Part shown: positions 15,710 to 22,309 of the stretch, one piece after another
How positions within the stretch are numbered: position 1 is the first letter of the stretch
Layout of the letters: every line of letters starts with the position of its first letter
Source of the DNA: CAYWMY01 sp046352935
GTDB lineage: Bacteria; Pseudomonadota; Gammaproteobacteria; Steroidobacterales; Steroidobacteraceae
Length of the DNA: 64,000 nucleotides
Direction: 5' to 3'
Assembly: GCA_046352935.1 (NCBI GenBank)
Contig: JAXMGR010000014.1
Span: 1-64,000, forward strand
Position numbers and translations under genes: made by a program
The notes under the pieces: model-generated
Seen by the model: the letters and a program-made list of their open reading frames with translations, nothing else
Database searches by the model: none
Told to the model about the DNA's origin: nothing

Positions 15710-18316
15710 CTATTCGTACGGTACGTAACCTGCCGGTGCCGGATATGCGAACGGGTGGCTGCCGAAATTGGCGCGCCAGGTCGTATCGGATCGCGGCGTC
15801 GAGCCGGCCGTCGTGCCCGAGGTGAAAAAGCACGCGCGATACCATTTGCCGCGTTCCAGCGGAGTGCCCCCTGCCGTACCCGGCGCCCCGTTGATCCATC
15901 GGCCGTTGACGCGGTGGTACACGCGGCCGTTGTCGAAATCCGCGGCAACACCAAAAACGTCGCCGTCGGTGTGCAGCTTCTGCTCGCCGCGGCGGATGGC
16001 CAGCGTGTGCCGCGACTTCCGCGTGGAATCACGGTCCAGACACACGCCGATGTTCGAGTAATCGTGGGCGCTGACCGAGCCCGTCACCCGCATCTCTCCC
16101 TCGAAGTAGACGCGACCCGCGGAATAGCTTCGATCAGCCGTGACGTCAGTGAACGGGCCGGCCGGGCCGCGCAGGACTTCGAGGCCGCGCGTGTTGTCGA
16201 GGTCCCGGAAGCCGACCGGCCCGCGGGTCGAACCAGGCGCCGTAGCCTGCGGCAGCTCGAATCGTGCGGTCCCGGGCGCGACCACGAAGCCACCGGCCGG
16301 CGTCGTGTATGCCGCCTGAAAACTCTCCGGCGCATCACCCGTCAGGGCACGCGAGATGTTGGCGACGTCCACGAGGCTGTTGCCGTCGGTCTGTGTCGGC
16401 AACCCGTCTGGCATTCCCGGGGGTGGATTCTTCAGCAGGGTTGCCAGCTTTCCGGTGACGACTTCCGGCCGGCCGCCGCCCGATACCTTGACGCGCTGGT
16501 CGTAATAGCCCATCGCGATGATGCGTCGTAGACCGATGCCCCTGGGCGCGTCGATGCGCCATTCCATCGCCTCGTAAGATGCGAGCAGCAGTGTCGCGCC
16601 GGCGGCGAGCACGCGTACCTGTGTGATGCCCTCGACCTGCTGCTGGAACTGGCGCTCGACTCCCGGCGGGAGCTGCCCTTCGTAAACGGATATCACATGG
16701 ACCGGTGAACCGTCCGCCGGGAACGGAGGGCCTGCCGGCGCGACGCTCGGCTCGCTTCGCGCGGCGATCGACGGTTCCGGAATCGGCGGCGGGCGGCGCG
16801 CGGGTTCGACGCGGCCGCCACTGAGCAGCGGCAGGGGTCTTGTCGTGGATGCCGCTCGGAGCAGCGCTGCGGTGGCCGGCATGACGGGCAGCAGGTGCGC
16901 CGGCAGGCTCTGATAGCTGGGCTGGGGATATCGTGGATCGACGCCGTCACTCCGCCACTCCAGCTCCGTCTCGCCCTTGGGCGACAACGTGCTCAGCATG
17001 CCCGTCATCGGCATTCCCGACTCGATGACCGTACGAAGGGCCGGCAGGTGTCGCGCGAGATCGAGTACCCAGCCCGGCGTGTTCGACACGCTCGCACGTG
17101 CCGAAATCTGCACGCTGCCCAGGTCCGTGCGTGTCCGCAGGAGTTCGACGGCCAGTCGACCCGCCGGCACGCAGCCGCGTCCACCATTCAGGTCGAGCGC
17201 CGCCACCGCTTCGTCGGACACGCGATAACGGACGCCGGAGGGCTCCAGGTACTCGCCCCGCGCGAGCCCGGCCGATTCGAGCGCCGCGAGGACGTGCAAT
17301 GTCGTGGTGACCCTCGGGAGTTCGTATCGGGGGCGATCGGGTCGATCGAGGTAGGTGATCGTGAACGGGCTCGCCGCGTCGCGTTGCGCTGGCACGTCGC
17401 CGCCGCGCAGGAGTTGCAGCGGCAGGCAGGCTGTCCCGTGGCGCTCCATCCAGCCCTCGTCGCGCAGCTTGTCGTCGAACAACCGCGCCACGGCGGCCGC
17501 CTCTGGCGGCTCCGCGAACAGCAACCTGGACATCAATGCCAGTGCTTCGGCTCGTTGCGTGCCACTGCCGGTGGCTGAAGCCTCCATCTCGATCTCGTAC
17601 GACGAGCGCCAGCCTTCCGGGGTGCGGACGAGTTTTGCATGCCCGGTGCGGTCCTCGATGAGTGTCCCGAGCTGCGGGAACAGCTTCGCAGCCTCGGCCT
17701 TCGTCGCCCAGGCGGGAATGCCGGCCACCGTCGTGCGGTAGGTGACGTCGTAGACGTCGTGGTCCATGACCTTCTCGAGGGTCGGCTCGATCAGTTCGAT
17801 GCCGGCGAATTCCCGTTGTCCGGAATCCAGGCACAGATTGGTGCCGTAGGAATGCCGTGCGGCCGAATAGCCATCCCAGCTCAGGCCGTAACGCACCGCC
17901 GCCAGCGGTCCGGTCGGGGAGTCCACATCGATCTCGACACGCGTCAGCAAGCCTTCGCGTGCGAGGAAATCGAGCTGGCGGATCTGTCGTTCGCGCTTGT
18001 CCTGGTGGCGTGAGTCGACGTTGCGCAGCAGGAGCACGCCGAACTGTCCCGGGGCAAACGCCTGCGCAATGCCAGGGGCGCCAGAGAGCTCCGGCTCGGG
18101 GCTGCGCAGTTCCAGCTGCAGGCAACGATCCTCGCCGGGCCCGCGAGACATGGAATTCACCAATGCCTGGATCCTGGTGGATTTCTCCATGGCACTGGCG
18201 ACCGGCGCGCGTGGATTGCTGCCGATGAGTCCCGACTCCCAGGCGCGCCATGCTCCGAATCCCGCTGCTGCGACCAGCACTGCCACGACGACGGCGACGA
18301 GAACGCCGCGATTCAT
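15710..18316 (-). CDS. Large exported protein with duplicated N-terminal domain and C-terminal SPRY-like domain (unknown function)
   Basis: 868 residues that I cannot name. Residues 5-22 are one hydrophobic helix after MNRG, an uncleaved anchor or signal. Residues about 63-245 and 295-460 are two copies of one domain. Copy 1 has DRCLQLELRSPE, a QLDFLAREGLLTR helix, AVRYGLS, VTYRTTVAGIPAW, FPQLGTLIE and GWRSSY. Copy 2 has TACLPLQLLRGG, HVLAALESAGLAR, GVRYRVS, ISARASVSNTPGW, LPALRTVIE and LEWRS in the same order. A proline-rich linker (500-535) leads to a segment beginning VHVISVYEGQLPPG, with ATLLLASYEAMEWRI. The C-terminus (about 735-868) resembles a SPRY/B30.2 domain: GRVYFEGEMRVTG, IGVCLDRD, GDVFGVAADFDNGRVYHRVNG, then NFGSHPFAYPAPAGY. 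SPRY domains bind proteins or glycans, so an envelope recognition role is possible. No operon partner. Confidence 0.8.
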   Translation of the reverse strand: MNRGVLVAVVVAVLVAAAGFGAWRAWESGLIGSNPRAPVASAMEKSTRIQALVNSMSRGPGEDRCLQLELRSPEPELSGAPGIAQAFAPGQFGVLLLRNVDSRHQDKRERQIRQLDFLAREGLLTRVEIDVDSPTGPLAAVRYGLSWDGYSAARHSYGTNLCLDSGQREFAGIELIEPTLEKVMDHDVYDVTYRTTVAGIPAWATKAEAAKLFPQLGTLIEDRTGHAKLVRTPEGWRSSYEIEMEASATGSGTQRAEALALMSRLLFAEPPEAAAVARLFDDKLRDEGWMERHGTACLPLQLLRGGDVPAQRDAASPFTITYLDRPDRPRYELPRVTTTLHVLAALESAGLARGEYLEPSGVRYRVSDEAVAALDLNGGRGCVPAGRLAVELLRTRTDLGSVQISARASVSNTPGWVLDLARHLPALRTVIESGMPMTGMLSTLSPKGETELEWRSDGVDPRYPQPSYQSLPAHLLPVMPATAALLRAASTTRPLPLLSGGRVEPARRPPPIPEPSIAARSEPSVAPAGPPFPADGSPVHVISVYEGQLPPGVERQFQQQVEGITQVRVLAAGATLLLASYEAMEWRIDAPRGIGLRRIIAMGYYDQRVKVSGGGRPEVVTGKLATLLKNPPPGMPDGLPTQTDGNSLVDVANISRALTGDAPESFQAAYTTPAGGFVVAPGTARFELPQATAPGSTRGPVGFRDLDNTRGLEVLRGPAGPFTDVTADRSYSAGRVYFEGEMRVTGSVSAHDYSNIGVCLDRDSTRKSRHTLAIRRGEQKLHTDGDVFGVAADFDNGRVYHRVNGRWINGAPGTAGGTPLERGKWYRACFFTSGTTAGSTPRSDTTWRANFGSHPFAYPAPAGYVPYE

Positions 18317-18625
18317 CGGACCGTCCCTTCCGGATCCGGTGAAGCGGGTGTCGCAGACCTGGTCCGAATCGCGGTACTGATCGCCCTGATGGAGGGCCAG
18401 CCCTGTGCGCTGGATACGGCGTTGGTGTCAGCTTCGCATCGGGACGAAGTACGGGCGCGCGGCGGGCGGCGGCATCTGCACATGGCACACTCCCTGTGAC
18501 CGGCGACAGAATACCTTACCGATTACAGACGGTACCACCCCGGCCGAGGGGGTCGGGAGTCGACCCGAATGGTTCACGTCGCGCGGGTGGGCGCTCGTCA
18601 GCATGGGCCCGGCAGCCCGCGTCCA
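18317..18625. other. Gap upstream of the SPRY-type gene, with one short palindrome
   Basis: About 310 nt without a recognisable gene, lying upstream of the 868-residue protein gene and downstream of the methyltransferase gene, both on the minus strand. It holds a palindrome at 18517-18534, TACCG and CGGTA around an 8-nt centre. The surrounding 40 nt are distinctly less GC-rich than the rest, as expected of a promoter or operator. No convincing -35/-10 pair is visible. Confidence 0.4.
18517..18534. promoter_or_regulatory. Possible operator palindrome upstream of the SPRY-type gene
   Basis: TACCG-N8-CGGTA forms an 18-bp site in a locally A/T-richer stretch about 200 nt upstream of the start at 18316. 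The shape would suit a dimeric helix-turn-helix repressor, but no regulator gene is adjacent. A 5-bp arm is short enough to be chance. Confidence 0.3.
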
Positions 18626-19459
18626 TCACCTCGCTCTGGCCGATCGCTTTTCAGCCAGCACGCCATCGCCCTCGAGCCGCGTCGTGAACCCGGCGCGCTC
18701 GAGCCTCGCGGCGACCTCACGTGGCAGGTCGCGGCCCCTCGAGAGCCGGTTCGGCGTCCCGGTGTAGTGGAACAGCCGGCCGCGCGGTACCAGCACGCGC
18801 GCGAGCTCGTCGTAGAAGTCCTGCGAGTAGAGCTCGCCGGCGATACCGAAACGCGGCGGGTCGTGCAGCACTGCCTCGCAGCTGGCGGTCGTGATCGAAC
18901 CGATCCTCTGCAGTACGTCCGCGCATTCGAGCCGGTAGCGCGGTTCGTCGCCACGCGGCGACCAGGGGTTGTGCTGCCTGAGCCAGAGCACGTCCGGGTT
19001 CTTCTCGAACGAACGCAGCTCGGCGGCACCGGCCTCGAGCGCACGCGCGGCGAAATAGCCCAGGCCACCGCAGGTGTCGAGGATGCGCGCACCGCGCGGC
19101 GCCACCAGCGACACCTTGCGCCCGGCGTCTTCCCAGGGTGATACGCGTGCGGTCGGCAGCATCTTGATGCCGTCGATCTCGAAGGTCGGCGGTCCCCACT
19201 CGGTGGGCACGAGCTTGAGCAGCGCACCGCCGAAGCGCGCCACCGGCGCGAATGCGGCGCCGTCCCAGTAATACACGGTGCGTTCCCTGCAGGGCTCGAT
19301 CCACGGATAGTGCGCCTCGCCGAGCCGCCAGCCGGCGGTCCCGGGCTCGACGCGCTGGATCGAGCGGCCGAGGTCGAGCGTGATGTCGCAGGTGGAGGCG
19401 CGTTCGGCCGCCGCCGCGCGCAGTCGTGCCTGGACGCTTGCTGTGAGGAGAGGCGACAT
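18626..19459 (-). CDS. SAM-dependent methyltransferase, archaeal-type (COG2521-like)
   Basis: A 277-residue protein with a class I methyltransferase Rossmann core. Motif I is ARILDTCGGLGYFAARALEAGA near residues 123-144, followed by the acidic end of strand 2 in LRSFEKNPDVLWLRQHNPWS. Motif IV is EAVLHDPPRFGIAGELYSQDFYDELARVL, and the late strand is RGRLFHYTGTPNRLSRGRDL. The GGLGYFA loop and DPPRF motif with a following SQDFYDEL helix match my memory of a small predicted methyltransferase family mainly found in archaea. The substrate is unknown; the DPPRF motif resembles but is not the NPPY/DPPY of N-methyltransferases. The first 90 residues are an additional domain. It is divergent from the unrecognised 541-residue protein, 118 nt apart. 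Confidence 0.85.
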   Translation of the reverse strand: MSPLLTASVQARLRAAAAERASTCDITLDLGRSIQRVEPGTAGWRLGEAHYPWIEPCRERTVYYWDGAAFAPVARFGGALLKLVPTEWGPPTFEIDGIKMLPTARVSPWEDAGRKVSLVAPRGARILDTCGGLGYFAARALEAGAAELRSFEKNPDVLWLRQHNPWSPRGDEPRYRLECADVLQRIGSITTASCEAVLHDPPRFGIAGELYSQDFYDELARVLVPRGRLFHYTGTPNRLSRGRDLPREVAARLERAGFTTRLEGDGVLAEKRSARAR

Positions 19460-19534
19460 GGATACCCTATGCCACAGCGCCTATGTGCCGTCCACAACGT
19501 GTCGGGCAAGCCGCGCGAGGGACACACGCTCTGC

Positions 19535-19540
19535 AATAAT
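19535..19540 (+). promoter_or_regulatory. Possible -10 element for the 541-residue protein gene
   Basis: AATAAT is preceded by TGC, giving an extended -10 form (TGnAATAAT), 38 nt upstream of the GTG start at 19578. No good -35 is seen, which an extended -10 can tolerate. The stretch is A/T-rich against a very GC-rich background. Confidence 0.4.
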
Positions 19541-19577
19541 CGCGACTTTTCTCAGGACTCTCGCCAGGAGTGCCCCC

Positions 19578-21203
19578 GTGAAGGCCGATTCCCGGACTCC
19601 GCAACAGGCGCTTCGCGAACTGGAGTCGTTGCGCCTGTCCTTCGGGGCCGCGGCCGCGCTGCGCAAGCTGCTGCTGCTGCGCTCTCTGGCGCGTGCCCGG
19701 TTCGCCACGGCCCCGGGCCTGGTACGCCTGCACGAGCATCTGTGCTTCATGGCAGCGTTTCCCGACGATGCCCGTGTGCTGAAGCTCGTGCGGGCGTTGC
19801 TCGACGGTTTCTCGCGACGCCCCGATCTTCGCCGTCACGCGAACGCCCTTGCCGATTCCGGCATCGCGGGTACGAGGATCCACTATGCCTTCTTCTGGCC
19901 CACGGCCAGACGTCTGGCGTGCTGGTACCCCGCGAAACTCCACATCGACTGGGACGCCATCGACGACGCCGCGCCGCTGGCCGCGGCATTGCCCCAGCTC
20001 GTGCCGCCCGTCGTCGCTGCATGGCTGCGCGCGCGTGATCCCGATGTACGCGACACCATCGGGCGTCTCTCACGCGGCAGCACATCCGGCAGCTGGCTCG
20101 TGGACCGCGTGAACGACATGCCGGGCAACGATATGACCCGCGAGGCGTTCTTCGACGCGCTGGACACTCCGTTCGTACTGCATCCGGGTCGCGACACCCC
20201 GTCGCGAACCACGGCACGACACGCCGGTTCACCGGTGTTCCACGTGCGAAAGCCCGCGCGCCGCGACCGGCCTGATCTGCGCCAGGAACTGCTGCGCCCG
20301 CCGCGCGGCATTCGTCGCCTCTCGCCCCGGGAAGGCGAGCGGTTGATCCGGCTCGCCTGCGGCGCCCTGGTGACACGTTCGCGCGACATCGATGGCATCG
20401 CCTACGGCGACCCGGCCGATGTCTGGCTGGTGAGCGACGACGAAGGGCTGCAATGGGCGTTCTTCGGCCTCGTGCCCGAGCGACGGCAGGTGCTGCGGGC
20501 AAGCCACGGCTTTCTCACCCTGCGCAGCGGTGTCCCCATCGGTTACGGCCAGTTCGACACGCTGTTCAGGACGAGCGACGTCTCGTTCAATTCCTTCGGC
20601 ACCTTTCGCGGCAGCTCCACCTCATGGCTGTTCGCGCGGCTGCTCGCTGCCGCGCGTGCGCTGCTCGGTGCCGAGGCTTTCACGCTGGATGGCTATCAGG
20701 TGGGTCATCGCAACGAAGAAGCGATTGCCTCCGGTGCCTGGTGGTTCTATTACAGGCTCGGCTTCCGGTCCCGCGATCCAGACATCCGGAAGATTGCGGC
20801 ACGCGAGGTGGCGCGCATGCGAATCCATCCGGAACATCGCTCCACGCCCGCGACCCTGCGCAGACTCGCCGCGGGGACGCTCTACTTCGAAACGGCAGGA
20901 GTTCGCGCTCCGGAGTGGGAGCGGTTGCTCGATCTGGGCGCGCGCGTGGCCGCGCCGGGCACGAGATCGGCGCAAAGCGATCGGCGAGGACCCGGCTCGC
21001 ACGTCGGGGTAGAGCGCTGGGCACCGCTGGTCGCGCTGTTGCCGATCGAGCGCTGGAGCGTGGAGGAGCGGCGCTCACTCGCCCGTGTCATCGACGCCAA
21101 GGGACGGCGATCCGAACGCGATTACCTGCGTGCCTTCGATGCCCACCCGCGGCTGGCGCCGGCGTTGCGCCGATTGATGGGGGGAATGCCGCGTACGCGG
21201 TGA
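19578..21203 (+). CDS. Unrecognised 541-residue protein with a GNAT-like C-terminal segment
   Basis: I do not recognise this family. The start is GTG at 19578, set by an AGGAG with 7-nt spacing; the open frame runs further upstream but through the promoter. Residues 1-190 are helix-rich (ALRELESLRLSFGAAAALRKLLLLRSL, then a FFWPTARRLACWYP segment). Residues 245-400 look like a compact alpha/beta domain: SPREGERLIRLACGALVTRSRDID, then PADVWLVSDDEGLQWAFFGLVPERR, IGYGQFDTLFRTSDVSFNSFGTFR, WLFARLLAAARALLGAEAFTLD, and GHRNEEAIASGAWWFYYRLGFRSRD. The last stretch resembles the end of an N-acetyltransferase, where a residue count of neighbours is followed by a YYRLGF motif, so a GNAT-like fold is my best guess. 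Residues 400-541 are helical. No signal peptide. It is divergent from the methyltransferase gene. Confidence 0.75.
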   Translation: MKADSRTPQQALRELESLRLSFGAAAALRKLLLLRSLARARFATAPGLVRLHEHLCFMAAFPDDARVLKLVRALLDGFSRRPDLRRHANALADSGIAGTRIHYAFFWPTARRLACWYPAKLHIDWDAIDDAAPLAAALPQLVPPVVAAWLRARDPDVRDTIGRLSRGSTSGSWLVDRVNDMPGNDMTREAFFDALDTPFVLHPGRDTPSRTTARHAGSPVFHVRKPARRDRPDLRQELLRPPRGIRRLSPREGERLIRLACGALVTRSRDIDGIAYGDPADVWLVSDDEGLQWAFFGLVPERRQVLRASHGFLTLRSGVPIGYGQFDTLFRTSDVSFNSFGTFRGSSTSWLFARLLAAARALLGAEAFTLDGYQVGHRNEEAIASGAWWFYYRLGFRSRDPDIRKIAAREVARMRIHPEHRSTPATLRRLAAGTLYFETAGVRAPEWERLLDLGARVAAPGTRSAQSDRRGPGSHVGVERWAPLVALLPIERWSVEERRSLARVIDAKGRRSERDYLRAFDAHPRLAPALRRLMGGMPRTR

Positions 21204-21399
21204 TCGGCCACGCCGTGAAGTCCGTGGGCACGGAGCGCAGGTCGTGCTCCCATACCCCTGGCGCGGTACCCACCACGACGCTGCATGGCGAGGTGCGTTC
21301 GGGGCGGGCCACGATCCGGCGTTCCGCGGGCGGCGCACTGAGGCAGGGGGCTCTGCCGGATGACGTCGGACTGGAGTTCGAGGCTTTCCGGATGCGCGG

Positions 21400-21438
21400 C
21401 CGGTGCCCGGGCATGACACCCGGCTGACCGGGCACCGG
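21400..21438. repeat. Perfect 11-bp inverted repeat upstream of the DUF2189 gene
   Basis: CCGGTGCCCGG at 21400-21410 and CCGGGCACCGG at 21428-21438 are exact reverse complements with a 17-nt centre. The right arm ends 8 nt before a TATGCT box and 23 nt before the ATG of the membrane protein gene. No T-run follows, so an intrinsic terminator for the upstream gene is not well supported. It may be a Rho-assisted terminator hairpin or an operator. Confidence 0.5.
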
Positions 21439-21446
21439 AGTCGGGC

Positions 21447-21452
21447 TATGCT
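21447..21452 (+). promoter_or_regulatory. Possible -10 box of a near-leaderless DUF2189 transcript
   Basis: TATGCT ends 9 nt before the ATG at 21462. A transcript from it would start almost at the initiation codon, and no ribosome-binding site is visible between them. No clear -35 is seen. Confidence 0.3.
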
Positions 21453-21461
21453 CTGGCACCG

Positions 21462-22229
21462 ATGGACGACTCATCCACTTCGGCCGACGATGCGGCACCG
21501 ATCGCGCTGCGTCCGCTGTCCCTCTCCGATCCGTTGCGCTGGCTGGCGCGCGGGTGGCGCGACTTCCTGCGCGCACCGGGCATCGGCCTGTTCTACGGTG
21601 GCTGCTTCATGGTGATGGGGTGGGCGCTGTTGAAGGTGTTCGAGCATGCGCCGGCCTACACGCTGGCGCTTTCGGCGGGCTTCCTGCTGATGGGCCCGTT
21701 CCTGTGCCTGGGGCTCTACCGCGTCAGCCAGCGTCTGGAGCAGGGCGAGCGGCCGGGTCTCGTCGATTCGCTGTTCGCCTGGAGGATGCGCACGGGCCAG
21801 CTCGCGATCTTCGGCCTGGTGCTGCTCGTCCTGGAAATGCTCTGGGGGCGCGCCGCGCTCGTGGTGTTCGCCGTGAGCTTCGACGGCATGCCCGACTTCA
21901 AGGGCTCGCTCCTCGCCCTCCTGGAGCCCCAGAACCTCGCATTCATCATCGCCTGGGCCGCCGTGGGCGCCGTGTTCGCCGGGCTCATCTATGCGGTGAG
22001 CGTGATCTCCATCCCCATGCTTCTGCACCGCCCGGTGGACGCGATCACCGCGGGTCTCACGAGCCTGCGGGTCGTCGTCATGCAGACCCCCGTCATGCTG
22101 TGGTGGGCGCTGCTGATCGCCGTGTTGACCTGCCTCGCGTTGCTGCCGTTCTTCGTCGGGCTCCTCGTCGTGGGGCCGGTGGTCGGCCACGCGTCGTGGC
22201 ACGCCTATCGCGCAGCGGTCGCCGACTGA
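21462..22229 (+). CDS. DUF2189 family integral membrane protein
   Basis: A 255-residue inner-membrane protein of unknown role, typical of proteobacteria. After a hydrophilic 20-residue start come IALRPLSLSDPLRWLARGWRDF and then GLFYGGCFMVMGWALL, the conserved N-terminal block of DUF2189 (a Gly-rich first helix following a RGWxDF segment). About six transmembrane helices follow: 45-60, 65-90 (LSAGFLLMGPFLCLGLYRVS), 110-140, 165-190, 205-235 and 240-250. The PFLCLGLYRVSQRLEQGERP stretch is the most family-specific part. The start ATG lacks a ribosome-binding site. It stands alone between the 541-residue gene and the helicase gene. Confidence 0.9.
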   Translation: MDDSSTSADDAAPIALRPLSLSDPLRWLARGWRDFLRAPGIGLFYGGCFMVMGWALLKVFEHAPAYTLALSAGFLLMGPFLCLGLYRVSQRLEQGERPGLVDSLFAWRMRTGQLAIFGLVLLVLEMLWGRAALVVFAVSFDGMPDFKGSLLALLEPQNLAFIIAWAAVGAVFAGLIYAVSVISIPMLLHRPVDAITAGLTSLRVVVMQTPVMLWWALLIAVLTCLALLPFFVGLLVVGPVVGHASWHAYRAAVAD

Positions 22230-22309
22230 CCGGCGCCCGTCGCGCACCACCCGGGCATCGGCTCGCAACCATGACACCGGCGCCTTCGCCTGTAGTACCG
22301 TAACCGCAG

